From DATDDB01 sp035260545 (GTDB lineage Bacteria; Pseudomonadota; Gammaproteobacteria; Burkholderiales; Gallionellaceae), in contig DATFUZ010000045.1 in the NCBI GenBank assembly GCA_035260545.1, positions 1 to 17,354 on the forward strand: a stretch of 17,354 nt of DNA. Direction: 5' to 3'. Made by a program: the position numbers and the translations under genes. The stretch's first letter is position 1; each line of letters begins with the position of its first letter. Under the pieces are notes generated by a model. That model had not been told where the DNA came from. It did no database searches and was given only the letters and a program-made list of their open reading frames with translations. Below, in pieces: positions 5,927-13,087 of the stretch.

Positions 5927-6409
5927 ATGGAACCGTCGTCAGTCATCTCCCTGATAATCGAGCTTCCTAAGCTGGTTAAGGACATGGTATCCATGTCCGA
6001 CGAGGCAAAGCGCAATGCCCAATTGATAAAATTTCAAGAGGCTTTCATTCAACTGCAATCCAGCGTCCACGCAATGCAGGTTGAAAATACGTCTTTGCTG
6101 CGCAAGATAGGCGACCTTGAAAAGCAAATCATGGAGTCTGAAAACTGGGACCGTGAGATAGAGCGTTATCAGCTTCAGCCAATCGGACAGGGTGTTTTCG
6201 CTTTTGCGCTGAAGCCAGGCATGGAGAACGGCGAGCCGCCGCATCTGCTTTGTGCAAAGTGCGTGAATGACGGCAAGAAATCCATCCTCCAGACGCGTCT
6301 TGCTGACGAATTTGGTCGTATATATGTTTGCCATACCTGTGGATCAGAATTGAGGGTGGATTCGGGAAGATCGCCTGATGTTCAGCGGAATTACGATCCG
6401 CTTGCATGA
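5927..6409 (+). CDS. Coiled-coil zinc-ribbon protein inserted in the prophage (moron-like)
   Basis: The 160-residue protein begins with a helical region (ISLIIELPKLVKDM...SDEAKRN), followed by a predicted coiled coil at about 34-80 and a C-terminal zinc ribbon with Cys109-x2-Cys112 and Cys135-x2-Cys138. The linker carries GEPPHLLC and GKKSILQ, a pattern I have seen in small phage and island proteins of unknown function. The coiled coil suggests a homo-oligomer; the ribbon suggests nucleic-acid or protein binding. The gene runs opposite to the surrounding phage genes, has its own promoter, and is clearly less GC-rich than the portal gene. These are the marks of a moron, often a prophage-borne trait such as superinfection exclusion or defence; that role is inference. 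Start ATG 5927 is chosen over GTG 5888 on promoter position, although no strong ribosome site precedes it. Confidence 0.75.
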   Translation: MEPSSVISLIIELPKLVKDMVSMSDEAKRNAQLIKFQEAFIQLQSSVHAMQVENTSLLRKIGDLEKQIMESENWDREIERYQLQPIGQGVFAFALKPGMENGEPPHLLCAKCVNDGKKSILQTRLADEFGRIYVCHTCGSELRVDSGRSPDVQRNYDPLA

Positions 6410-6433
6410 CAGACAACGCACCCTTCTCTCCAT

Positions 6434-8110
6434 TCACCCGCCGTACCCGGAAAACATGCCCATCACGTCGCTGGCGGCGTTGCTGCTGCCCCCTTGCGTC
6501 GGAACGTTGGCGAGTTTGGCGGCGGTGTCGGCCTGCTGGTTGAGCATGGCGCTGTGCTGGGCGGCGGCCTGCTGCTGGGCGCGCTGGCGGCGCACGATGG
6601 CGACTTGTTCATCGGGGACGATGAGTTCGGGGTCGACATCGAGCACATCGGAGTAGATTTCGGCCCATTCGTCGGCGTTGAATTTGTCGAGCACGTCGGG
6701 CTTGAAGCTGGCGATCTGGCCGAGGTTGGCGACGAAGCGGTCTATGCCGTTGGTGGCGATGGCGCGCTGGGCCTGGGCGAGCATGGAGACCAGTTCGATG
6801 TTGAGGTCCTGGCCGTGCAGCTCGGGCGGAACCGGCGGCAAGACGTGGCCGTGCAGCAGGGCATCGAAGGTCATGTCCACCAGTGGGCTGAGCAGTTCGT
6901 TGTGCAGGCGCTCGAGGACGGGGCCTATCATGAGCATTTTTTCTTCCTGTAGCTGGGCGACTTCGGTGGCGGTCTTGCGCGTGTCCACGTCGTTGGCGAG
7001 CATGAGGAAGAGGTCGGCGTAGAAGGAGCCGTTGATGCGGCCGCGCACGTCCTGGATGTCGGCCAGCAGGTGGTTGAGGTCGAGCTGGACTTCGAACATG
7101 CTGCGGATGCCGGGCTGGACGCCGGAGGGGTCGTAGAACGTAATCCCGCCGGGCAATCTGTCGATGTCGCGGTTCTTGAGGCTGGAGGGCACTTGCAGGG
7201 GCGGGTTGCTCATGTAGTCTATGCCCTGGCTCTTGCGCAGCTGCTCCTGCTGCAGTTGCTTGATGTCGCCCAGGGCTTCCATGCCTGGGCTATTGCCGTA
7301 GACGTCGCCGCCGGCGACGGCCCAGCGCGGGGCGAGGACGCGGAAGGTCTTGTAGCCGGATTCGCGCAGGCATTTGTCCGGGTCGCCGCCCAGCTCGTAA
7401 TACACCGATTTCCACGGCATGTTCTTCGCGTCTTTCTTGGACGGGTCGCGGTCGGCGCGCGGCTCCACGGCGTGCACGATGGTCACCCATTTGTCCAGCG
7501 AGCCGCTGTCGTACATGGATTTGACGGTGCTGCTGACGTTGTTGATGCCGAATTCCTTGACCAGCGCGCCCACGGTTTTTTCGAATTCGCGGTAGAGCGT
7601 GCACACCCTGCCCTGCCAGTCGGTGGCGATCCAGTATTCGCCGGCGGTGAGCGGGTAATGGTGGATGACGGTGTTGTAGTCCTCGGCGACGACGCAGGCG
7701 GCGGTGCCGAAGGCGCCCAGTTCCTCGTAGATGCCGTGCAGGGCGCGATAGGTGTTGGACTTCTGGAACACGTCGAGCATGATCCGTGTGGATTGCGCCA
7801 GCCAGAGCTTGACCGGGTAGTGCCGGGCCAGATCGGGGTCGGAGGTGGTGAGCCGGAACCAGGGCCGCGCGGGGCTGGTCAACCCGCCCATCAGGCCGGC
7901 GGCCAGGGTGCGCAGGGCGCGGGTGCCGGTGTTGTCGTAGATGTTGTTGTAGCGCTTCCAGCCCTTATTGCGATCCTGCACGAAGTAGCGGCCGTTGCGC
8001 GGCAGGAGATAGAGCGAGATTTCCTGCCAGTGCGCGAGCCAGGTGGCGCGCTCGGCCTTGAGCTGGCCGAGACGGGTGATGACTTGCTGTTTTTGCGAGG
8101 GTAGGCTCAT
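6434..8110 (-). CDS. Phage head-tail connector (portal) protein, podovirus type
   Basis: The protein is 558 residues, the usual length for T7-like head-to-tail connecting proteins. Recognisable landmarks in order are WLAHWQEISLYLLPRNGRYF near the N-terminus, NIYDNTGTRALRTLAAGLMGGLTSPARPWF (about 50-80), the LYREFEKT and PRWAVAGGDVYGNSPGMEAL region, SQGIDYMSNPPLQVP, then FYADLFLML and the RKTATEVAQLQEEKMLMIGPVLERL helix, and a Gln/Ala-rich tail ending FSGYGG. A portal forms the twelve-subunit ring through which DNA enters and leaves the capsid. The start is ATG 8110, with GGAG eight bases upstream; an in-frame extension to 8215 overlaps the preceding gene and is rejected. The frame is intact although no terminase or capsid gene is present nearby. 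Confidence 0.95.
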   Translation of the reverse strand: MSLPSQKQQVITRLGQLKAERATWLAHWQEISLYLLPRNGRYFVQDRNKGWKRYNNIYDNTGTRALRTLAAGLMGGLTSPARPWFRLTTSDPDLARHYPVKLWLAQSTRIMLDVFQKSNTYRALHGIYEELGAFGTAACVVAEDYNTVIHHYPLTAGEYWIATDWQGRVCTLYREFEKTVGALVKEFGINNVSSTVKSMYDSGSLDKWVTIVHAVEPRADRDPSKKDAKNMPWKSVYYELGGDPDKCLRESGYKTFRVLAPRWAVAGGDVYGNSPGMEALGDIKQLQQEQLRKSQGIDYMSNPPLQVPSSLKNRDIDRLPGGITFYDPSGVQPGIRSMFEVQLDLNHLLADIQDVRGRINGSFYADLFLMLANDVDTRKTATEVAQLQEEKMLMIGPVLERLHNELLSPLVDMTFDALLHGHVLPPVPPELHGQDLNIELVSMLAQAQRAIATNGIDRFVANLGQIASFKPDVLDKFNADEWAEIYSDVLDVDPELIVPDEQVAIVRRQRAQQQAAAQHSAMLNQQADTAAKLANVPTQGGSSNAASDVMGMFSGYGG

Positions 8111-8111
8111 C

Positions 8112-8396
8112 TCATTCTCCAAGGAGCGTGGGCTTGTTGAGCGTGAGCGCGTTGGGGTCCACGCCGCTGCTGCCGGTGAGGAAGGTCTGGCCCGGCCCCG
8201 GCTTTCCATTGCCACCGGGGCCGCCGGCCTGGCCGGCGCCGCCCATTGCGCCGTAAAGGCTGGCCACGCTGGGCATCTTCGCCGCCTGCGGGGGTGGCGG
8301 AGGCGGCGGCGGAGTGGGCGGCTTGGCGGGCTGGTTCATGTCCGACAGGATGGCGTTGGCGGCGAACATGGCGACATAGGGAACGGCTGATCCCAT
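8112..8396 (-). CDS. Pro-rich small phage protein upstream of portal
   Basis: This 94-residue protein begins with a hydrophobic helix (VAMFAANAIL), then a run of eight Pro (about residues 29-36), Gly-rich stretches, and a C-terminal FLTGSSGVDP followed by LTLNKPTLLGE. Phage proteins with a proline run and a terminal Leu-Thr-Gly-x-x-Gly...Leu-Gly-Lys-x-Thr-Leu-Leu-Gly are regularly found just before podovirus portal genes. They are annotated as hypothetical; a minor virion role is likely but unproven. Its stop is 1 nt before the portal start and its own start follows the acetyltransferase stop by 1 nt, so the three genes are translationally coupled. Confidence 0.8.
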   Translation of the reverse strand: MGSAVPYVAMFAANAILSDMNQPAKPPTPPPPPPPPQAAKMPSVASLYGAMGGAGQAGGPGGNGKPGPGQTFLTGSSGVDPNALTLNKPTLLGE

Positions 8397-8397
8397 C

Positions 8398-8853
8398 TCA
8401 GATCTCCTTGCAGAAAGCGGTTTCTTCGACGCGATAGCCGATGCGCGGCAGGATTTTTTCCAGCGCGGTATCCGGCTTGGCGTGCCACAGCATCAGGCGC
8501 GCGCCCTTTGCCCTGGCCACGCGCTCGGCTTCGCGGATGAGCGCGAGGCCGAGACCGCCGCGGCGGTGCGGGGGCGCGACATACAGCGCATCGCTGTGGG
8601 CATAGCGCAGCCCGGAATGATGGAGATGCCCGCCGATGAAGGCGGTAGCGTAGCCTGCAATTTCCTCCCCGGCATAGGCGACGATGGCCAGCAGCGCGCC
8701 GGTGTTTTCAAGCGCGCGGTAGGCTTCCCAGTTCGGGGCGGCGTTCTTCAGCGCGGAGGCATCCGCCAGTTCCTGCGCGTGGGCGCGCAGCAGGGGCATG
8801 AGCGCTTCGGCCTTGTCGGATACGGTGGTTTCGATGAGGGTGAATTGAGGCAT
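8398..8853 (-). CDS. GNAT family N-acetyltransferase of phage origin
   Basis: The protein has 151 residues and a complete GNAT fold pattern: N-terminal strand and helix pair, strand LLAIVAY, strand EEIAGYATAFIG, then HSDALYVAPPHRRGGLGLALI carrying the acetyl-CoA pyrophosphate-binding motif Arg-Arg-Gly-Gly-Leu-Gly (97-102), and the late strand-helix MLWHAKPDTALEKILPRIGY. It would transfer an acetyl group from acetyl-CoA to an amine; the substrate is unknown. GNAT genes are recurrent just upstream of portal genes in podoviruses, and this placement supports a phage origin rather than a host gene. The start at 8853 fits the family; a weak ribosome-binding region precedes it. TATCAT (8906-8901, minus strand) is a possible -10 without a good -35. 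Confidence 0.9.
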   Translation of the reverse strand: MPQFTLIETTVSDKAEALMPLLRAHAQELADASALKNAAPNWEAYRALENTGALLAIVAYAGEEIAGYATAFIGGHLHHSGLRYAHSDALYVAPPHRRGGLGLALIREAERVARAKGARLMLWHAKPDTALEKILPRIGYRVEETAFCKEI

Positions 8854-8952
8854 GGGGCTCGGTGCGGCTGAAGGCCGGGCGTCGTTGAGGTCTGGCGCGG
8901 ATGATAGGGCGAGGACCGGAAATCAAGGGCACGCAGCCGGGTGTTTCCGTAG

Positions 8953-8981
8953 TTGCTAGGCGCGCACGCATTCTTTATGAT
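8953..8981 (+). promoter_or_regulatory. Sigma70 promoter of the rhomboid gene
   Basis: TTGCTA (8953-8958) and TATGAT (8976-8981) have an optimal 17-bp spacer. Transcription is expected near 8988, giving a leader of about 59 nt to ATG 9047 and making the TTG at 8993 an unlikely start. Confidence 0.65.
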
Positions 8982-9046
8982 GGCGGCGCGGGTTGTGGCC
9001 CGCCTTTCCTTACTTCGATTCGCAGCGGCGCGCTGTCTCACAACAT

Positions 9047-9772
9047 ATGGAACTCCTCGTCATCATCGCTGGCTTTCTGCTCGGGATGTATCTCTACGAC
9101 TGGTATTCGTCGCGCAAGTCGCGGCCTGAACGGCGCCAGCCGCACGCGCGCCCGGACTGGCTGCCGCGGCGCGCGGGCCTGCCGCCGGTGGTGAGCGCGT
9201 GGCTGCGCTATTTTCCGGTGACCAGCGCGCTGATCGCGATCTGCGTGGTGGTGGCCCTGCTTTCGGGACTGGGGCAGCCGGGGCCGGTGGTGGATGCGCT
9301 GAAGATCTCGGGGCCGTTCCAGGGCGGCTTCGGTTCGGCGCTTTCCGGCCAGGTGTGGCGGCTGCTGACGCCCATCTTTCTGCACTTCGGGCCGATGCAT
9401 TTGCTCTTCAACATGTTCATGCTGTGGGATCTGGGGCGGCTGGTGGAGCAGCTCAAGGGCAGCCGCTTTGTGCTGGGCTTTACGCTGGCGGTGGGCATAG
9501 GCTCCAACCTGACGGAATACCTGCTGACGGGCAACCCGAATTTCGGCGGGATGTCGGGCGTGCTCTATGGATTCTTCGGCTATGTGTGGATGCAGGGCAA
9601 GTACAACCCGCGCTTCGGCATCACGCTGACGCAGCACACGGTGCTCATCATGCTGGGCTGGTTTGCGCTGTGCTGGACGGGCCTGCTGGGCCCCGTCGCC
9701 AACTGGGCGCACACCGGCGGCCTGGTGCTGGGCGCGGGCTGGGGCTATCTGAAGCGCAGCGCGCGGCGCTGA
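9047..9772 (+). CDS. Rhomboid family intramembrane serine protease
   Basis: The 241-residue protein has an N-terminal membrane anchor (about 3-17), a basic cytosolic linker, and a six-helix rhomboid core. Signature residues are all present: WRLLTPIFLHFG in the L1 region (about 104-115), His118-x3-Asn122 in HLLFNMFML, the nucleophile Ser170 in Gly-Gly-Met-Ser-Gly, and the base His222 in NWAHTGG. The Ser/His dyad cleaves transmembrane segments within the inner membrane. The additional N-terminal helix distinguishes it from the shortest bacterial forms. ATG 9047 is chosen from promoter position although no clear ribosome-binding site precedes it; TTG 8993 is the alternative. A hairpin follows the gene. 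Substrates cannot be inferred. Confidence 0.95.
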   Translation: MELLVIIAGFLLGMYLYDWYSSRKSRPERRQPHARPDWLPRRAGLPPVVSAWLRYFPVTSALIAICVVVALLSGLGQPGPVVDALKISGPFQGGFGSALSGQVWRLLTPIFLHFGPMHLLFNMFMLWDLGRLVEQLKGSRFVLGFTLAVGIGSNLTEYLLTGNPNFGGMSGVLYGFFGYVWMQGKYNPRFGITLTQHTVLIMLGWFALCWTGLLGPVANWAHTGGLVLGAGWGYLKRSARR

Positions 9773-9783
9773 ACGCGCGGCGG

Positions 9784-9806
9784 GCAGCCTCGCGCCCTGA
9801 GGCTGC
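9784..9806 (+). terminator. Hairpin after the rhomboid gene
   Basis: GCAGCCTC (9784-9791) and GAGGCTGC (9799-9806) form a perfect 8-bp stem with a 7-nt loop, 11 nt after the stop. No T-run follows, so termination strength is uncertain. Confidence 0.45.
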
Positions 9807-9838
9807 GGGCATGGCATGTCTGCGATATGCGGCGAGCA

Positions 9839-9870
9839 TTGCCGAGGCGGGGCGAATCCCCTATGATAAT
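9839..9870 (+). promoter_or_regulatory. Sigma70 promoter of the DUF3617 gene
   Basis: TTGCCG (9839-9844) and TATGAT (9862-9867) are 17 bp apart; an overlapping GATAAT (9865-9870) offers a second -10 register. The start of transcription is expected near 9874, about 75 nt before the ATG. Confidence 0.6.
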
Positions 9871-9948
9871 CCGGCGCCGGCTGTCCGGCCGCGCGCACCG
9901 ATCTTGCGCGGGACATCGCCGCGCCCATAATACCAACAGGGAGAATTC

Positions 9949-10482
9949 ATGAAATTGAACCGTTCGATCGCCTGCGCCTTGGCGCTGGCCGCCGCACCGC
10001 TTTGCGTGCAGGCAACACCGCTGGGCGCCAAGCCCGGCGCGTGGGAGACCACCGTCACCAGCACCATGAGCGGGCTGCCCCACGCCGATATGCCCCGGCC
10101 GACCAAGGAGCAAATGGCGCAGTTGCCGCCGGAGCGCCGCGCCATGATAGAGAAAATGCTGGCGATGCGCGCGGGCAAGCCGGTGACCTCCAACAACAAG
10201 AGCTGCCTGAAGGCAAGCGACAATATGGACAAACTCATGGCGGACAATCCGGACCGCCCGGAATGCAAGAAGAAGATCCTCTCGCGCACGGCGACCAGCC
10301 TGGAAGTGGAGATCACCTGCACCGGTCCGCATGCGTCGCACGCGCACATCAAGGTGGAGGCGCAGTCGCCGACGGAGGTCGTTTCCGTCACCGACGTGAA
10401 CGGCGCGAGCGGATTCAAATTGCATGCGGACAGCAAGTCGCGCTGGCTGGGCAGTTCCTGCGCGGGCCTCGAATCGCGCTAG
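9949..10482 (+). CDS. DUF3617 family periplasmic protein
   Basis: The protein has 177 residues with a Sec signal peptide (about 1-22, cleavage after VQA). The mature region starts LGAKPGAWETTVTSTMSG, the Pro-Gly-x-Trp-Glu opening of DUF3617 proteins. It is followed by a helical insert (RPTKEQMAQLPPERRAMIEKML) and four Cys: NKSCLK, RPECKK, ITCTG and SSCAG, consistent with two disulfides in an oxidising compartment, then strands and the terminal ESR. Members are common in beta- and gammaproteobacteria and have no known function. GGGAGA precedes the ATG at good spacing. The gene has its own promoter and a bidirectional terminator, so it is monocistronic. Confidence 0.85.
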   Translation: MKLNRSIACALALAAAPLCVQATPLGAKPGAWETTVTSTMSGLPHADMPRPTKEQMAQLPPERRAMIEKMLAMRAGKPVTSNNKSCLKASDNMDKLMADNPDRPECKKKILSRTATSLEVEITCTGPHASHAHIKVEAQSPTEVVSVTDVNGASGFKLHADSKSRWLGSSCAGLESR

Positions 10483-10500
10483 GCCGCACCGGGGCCGCCG

Positions 10501-10532
10501 AAAAAACAGCCGCTGCGTACGGCTGTTTTTTT
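10501..10532 (+). terminator. Bidirectional rho-independent terminator
   Basis: ACAGCCG (10506-10512) pairs with CGGCTGT (10520-10526) around a 7-nt loop. It is flanked by an A-run (10501-10506) and a T-run (10526-10532) that extend the stem, a typical strong terminator working on either strand. Confidence 0.92.
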
Positions 10533-10595
10533 GTTTCGGCCGCCGGCAAACGGTGGCATCATAATCCGCCCAACAAGCGCGAACGCGGCATCGCC

Positions 10596-11195
10596 ATGAC
10601 CGACTTCACCCCCTATCTCGCGAGCAGCACCTATATCGACTGGGAAGACCCGCTGGTCTCTACCAGGGCGGCTGCATTGGCAGAAGGCTGCGGCACGGAG
10701 GTGGAGACGGCGCGCAATTGCTTCCATTACGTGCGCGATTCTATCCTGCACAGTTGGGACCACCGCCGCAACCCCGTGACCTGCAAGGCCTCGGACGTGC
10801 TCGCGCACGGCACCGGCTATTGCTTCGCCAAGGCGCATCTGCTGGCCGCGCTGCTGCGCGCAAACGCCATCCCCGCCGGGCTGTGCTACCAGCGCCTCTC
10901 CGCGCCCACGGAGCCGCCGCAGTATTACCTGCACGGCATGGCGGCGGCTTACCTCAGCGGCTACGGCTGGTATCGCATGGACCCGCGCGGCGAAAAGCCC
11001 GGCCTGCATGCGGACTGCGCGCCGCCGCTGGAGGCGCTGCCCTACCCCGCCGACAAGCCCGGCGAATGCACCCTGCCCGAGATCTGGCCCGAGCCGCTGC
11101 CCATCGTGGTGGCGACGCTGACGACATACCGGACGGTGGAGGAAGTGTTCGACCACCTGCCCGATGTGGAGGTGGTGACGCGCCCAGTGCGCTGA
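10596..11195 (+). CDS. Transglutaminase-like cysteine protease family protein
   Basis: This 199-residue protein carries the transglutaminase-core triad in canonical order: Cys76 in GTGYCFAKAHLLAALLRA, His113 in YLHGMAAAYL, and Asp129 in WYRMDPRG. The sequence between Cys and His (AIPAGLCYQRL) also fits. Bacterial members cleave or transfer at amide bonds and are often proteases or peptidases; the substrate is unknown. There is no signal peptide, so it is cytosolic. The frame is open further upstream (to 10002), but that part overlaps the DUF3617 gene and the terminator, so ATG 10596 is used. The ribosome-binding site is poor. A TATACT at 11201-11206, just after its stop, may be a -10 for the following small gene. 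Confidence 0.9.
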   Translation: MTDFTPYLASSTYIDWEDPLVSTRAAALAEGCGTEVETARNCFHYVRDSILHSWDHRRNPVTCKASDVLAHGTGYCFAKAHLLAALLRANAIPAGLCYQRLSAPTEPPQYYLHGMAAAYLSGYGWYRMDPRGEKPGLHADCAPPLEALPYPADKPGECTLPEIWPEPLPIVVATLTTYRTVEEVFDHLPDVEVVTRPVR

Positions 11196-11346
11196 TGCGC
11201 TATACTTTCCGCAAGGGGGCAAGCCGCGCACGGCGCGGCGCATATACACCCACCTCTCCCCGAAGATGCAAGTATTCCCGCACCGCGCGGATGTGCACGC
11301 CACGGCGGCGGTGCGACTGGCTCCGCTGACCGCCCAGGAGGCGCAC

Positions 11347-11574
11347 ATGAACGTCAGACCCTGCACCACCGTGGAAGAAGCGCTCGCGGCGATAGACACC
11401 CACAAGGGCAGCGCCGAGGCCTTTACCCTGCCCATTGCCGACAGCCTGAACGACACCATGGGGGCGGCGATGGCGATCATCACCGACCGCATACTCGCGC
11501 GCGGCTGGGAGCAGGACGGCTACGAACAGGGCAACGGCTTCCGGATATACCGCTACAAGCGGTCGGCGTGGTGA
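11347..11574 (+). CDS. Small conserved-looking protein of unknown function
   Basis: The 75-residue protein is soluble, with two predicted helices (TVEEALAAIDTH and LNDTMGAAMAIITDRILARGW) followed by a beta-like ending (GNGFRIYRYKRSAW). The start at 11347 is marked by AGGAGG with proper spacing; an in-frame ATG at 11266 would add 27 residues without a ribosome site. It lies 151 nt after the transglutaminase-like gene. That interval contains a TATACT (11201-11206) with only a poorly spaced GTGACG upstream. I do not recognise the family. Confidence 0.7.
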   Translation: MNVRPCTTVEEALAAIDTHKGSAEAFTLPIADSLNDTMGAAMAIITDRILARGWEQDGYEQGNGFRIYRYKRSAW

Positions 11575-11657
11575 GGCGAGGCGCGCCCCGCAAGGCGTGT
11601 CAAGCCCCCCTCCTCCACCCGACTGGACAAGCGCGCACCATAGGCGTAGCGTGACAG

Positions 11658-11673
11658 CATGGATTTTTCCATG
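11658..11673 (+). promoter_or_regulatory. Leader hairpin before the 50-codon gene
   Basis: CATGGA (11658-11663) and TCCATG (11668-11673) form a 6-bp stem with a TTTT loop about 50 nt ahead of the small basic protein start. It may be an operator or a leader structure; there is no further evidence. Confidence 0.3.
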
Positions 11674-11723
11674 ACCCGTCATATGGGCAGTTTTCCTTTT
11701 GAACGACCATAAGGAGCGTAGCC

Positions 11724-11876
11724 ATGTCACACTCACGCCACTTCACCAAGGACGAAAAGAAGAAACCGCTGCACACCGCGAAGGAAAAACGCGCGGCCAA
11801 GCGCATGAAGAAACAGCACGAGCATGAACATCAGGGCAACGAGATGAACCTGCACATCGCGGAGCAGCAGCACTGA
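11724..11876 (+). CDS. 50-residue His/Lys-rich basic protein
   Basis: The small gene begins at ATG 11724, preceded by AAGGAG at good distance, and ends with TGA 11874-11876. The product is very hydrophilic: a Lys/Arg-rich N-terminal half (KDEKKK, KEKRAAKRMKK) followed by a His/Gln/Glu-rich end (HEHEHQ, HIAEQQH). It contains eight His in 50 residues and no Cys or Trp. Such a composition suits nucleic-acid or metal-ion binding, but this is only composition. It stands alone between a small gene and a convergent lipoprotein operon. The strong ribosome site, the terminator-like palindrome after it and a full reading frame support a real gene. Confidence 0.7.
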   Translation: MSHSRHFTKDEKKKPLHTAKEKRAAKRMKKQHEHEHQGNEMNLHIAEQQH

Positions 11877-11894
11877 GCGCTGCCCGGGCAGCGC
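11877..11894. terminator. Perfect 18-bp palindrome between convergent genes
   Basis: GCGCTGCCCGGGCAGCGC is self-complementary along its whole length (7-bp stem with CCGG loop). It begins right after the stop of the small basic protein gene and ends 5 nt before the stop of the opposing lipoprotein gene. A shared bidirectional terminator is likely, without T-runs. Confidence 0.6.
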
Positions 11895-11898
11895 GTGC

Positions 11899-12486
11899 TT
11901 ACCTGACCGGCCTGACCAGCGCCTTGCGCAGCGAGTAGCGAGCGCCGTAGGTCTTCTTGAATTCGGCATTCGCCCGGGCGTAGTCGTCCACCAGGACCGT
12001 CTTCTTGACGTCCATGAACTCGTTCCGGTAATAGCGCAGGGTGCCGATGTAGATCGCCTTGTCGCCGGGGCGGATCGGGACTTCCAGCCCGCCGGGAAAC
12101 CAGGCCATCTGGCCGTCCTCTCCGTTGGTCATTATGCCGCCGGCAAGAATATAGAACGGCTTGTTGCTGCTGCGCACGGTGAAGTCCTTGTCCAGCCTGG
12201 CCTCGATGCGGCCGGTGTATTCGCCCGGCGTTGGTTCGGCCGTCAGGCGCCGAAACTTGTCGCTGGTGATCAGAATCAGCTGGTCTTTAAGGTATCCGCT
12301 GCCCACCGTCAGCTTCTGTTCGTTCTCTGCCAGCGGCGGTACGATTTCGACACGGCCGACGACGATGGTCTCACCCGGCTTCGCCTCGGACAGCTTGTTC
12401 AGCGGCAGGCGCGGCGGCCCGGCGCAGGCGCTGAGCAATGCGGCCAGCAAAAGGGCGGCCGCCGCCCTGTAGATGCCCGGCCTCAT
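11899..12486 (-). CDS. Lipoprotein of unknown function, second gene of a pair
   Basis: The protein has 195 residues, with lipobox Leu-Ser-Ala-Cys (Cys21) and Ala at +2, predicting an outer-membrane lipoprotein. The mature part is beta-rich: ETIVVGRVEIVPPL, then LILITSD, FTVRSSNKPFYILAGG, and a late AIYIGTLRYYRNEF followed by a basic helix near the C-terminus. The turn Pro-Gly-Asp-Lys-x-(Ile/Tyr)-Tyr-(Ile/Val)-Gly-(Thr/Ser)-(Leu/Tyr)-(Arg/Lys)-Tyr also occurs in its neighbour, suggesting a related fold. Its start overlaps the upstream stop by 4 bp (ATGA), so the two are translated together. Function unknown. Confidence 0.85.
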   Translation of the reverse strand: MRPGIYRAAAALLLAALLSACAGPPRLPLNKLSEAKPGETIVVGRVEIVPPLAENEQKLTVGSGYLKDQLILITSDKFRRLTAEPTPGEYTGRIEARLDKDFTVRSSNKPFYILAGGIMTNGEDGQMAWFPGGLEVPIRPGDKAIYIGTLRYYRNEFMDVKKTVLVDDYARANAEFKKTYGARYSLRKALVRPVR

Positions 12487-13019
12487 TGGCGCAGGTGCGC
12501 GAGACGCGCTTCGATCTTCTTCTTCCAGGCGGACTTCTGGATGTCAGGATATTCCAGAATACGCCTGAGCAGCTCCGCCTCCGTCGGCTTGTTCACCCGC
12601 TTGATGGCGAACTTCGCGCCTTCGAAGAATCCGGTCTTCACCGGGACGTATTTGTACGAGCCAACGAAGTAAATGCCGGGCTTGCGGATGCGGACGGAGG
12701 TCGGATTGCCCTGCCGCGGAAAGTCGTACACCATATCCCCGCCCGAGAAATCCGTGACCTGGTAGGAACCGGGCGGCAAAATCGCAAGACAGAAGAGCCC
12801 CTTGCGCAGGCCCGGCTTCCAGTAAGGAAACTTGGTCGGCGGCGCGATCTGCTCGACATCGGCGGCATTCACGCCGCCAGGCGCATCCGACATATCGATA
12901 TGGCCGAAATACAGGGAATTGGTGGGATCATCCAGATCCCGCGGTGGACTTGAGCTGGCGCAGCCGCTCAGCAAGGTGACAGACGCCAGACAGGCGTAGA
13001 AAAGCTTGCGATAACGCAT
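12483..13019 (-). CDS. Lipoprotein of unknown function, first gene of a pair
   Basis: This 178-residue protein has lipobox Leu-Ser-Gly-Cys (Cys20) and Ala at +2. Landmarks are SLYFGHIDMSDAPGG, a short aromatic segment KFPYWKPGLRKGLFCL, the turn LPPGSYQVTDFSGG, and the strand PGIYFVGSYKYV, then a helical Lys/Arg/Glu-rich tail. A Pro-Gly-x-Tyr strand and a later Gly-x-Tyr-x-x-Gly-Ser strand is a layout seen in small beta-sandwich lipoproteins. ATG 13019 is supported by AAAGGGGG upstream; an in-frame ATG at 13109 would lie above the predicted transcription start. Its promoter is at 13088-13116. The pair probably acts at the outer membrane; more cannot be said. Confidence 0.85.
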   Translation of the reverse strand: MRYRKLFYACLASVTLLSGCASSSPPRDLDDPTNSLYFGHIDMSDAPGGVNAADVEQIAPPTKFPYWKPGLRKGLFCLAILPPGSYQVTDFSGGDMVYDFPRQGNPTSVRIRKPGIYFVGSYKYVPVKTGFFEGAKFAIKRVNKPTEAELLRRILEYPDIQKSAWKKKIEARLAHLRQ

Positions 13020-13087
13020 TACGTGTTCCCCCTTTATTGAACGCCCGATCTTGAACCCGCGATCCGGCGTGTTCTCCCGAGCCGCAG

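Larger units (their letters stand above)
5067..8853 (-). mobile_element. Incomplete prophage: podovirus-type head/portal module
   Basis: Five minus-strand genes encode, in order of transcription, a GNAT acetyltransferase, a Pro-rich small protein, a head-tail connector (portal), a spike-base-like protein and a capsid-staple-like protein. The first three have the close 1-nt-gap coupling typical of phage structural operons. All frames are intact, yet terminase, scaffold, major capsid, tail, lysis and integration genes are missing from the window, and chromosomal-type genes flank both sides. A gene in the opposite direction (5927-6409) interrupts the module. I see no convincing att direct repeats at the edges. 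It is therefore best read as a deleted or domesticated prophage fragment. Confidence 0.8.

Noticed and set aside
7070..8104. 344-residue plus-strand ORF
   Set aside because: It is antisense to the portal gene, whose motifs are unmistakable; the ORF reflects high GC and codon bias.
9199..9930. 243-residue plus-strand ORF and the 296-residue minus-strand ORF over 9038-9928
   Set aside because: Both overlap the rhomboid protease, which has all catalytic motifs; they are Arg/Ala/Gly-rich shadows.
10002..10595. N-terminal extension of the transglutaminase-like frame
   Set aside because: It overlaps the DUF3617 gene and a strong terminator; homology-like sequence begins only at ATG 10596.
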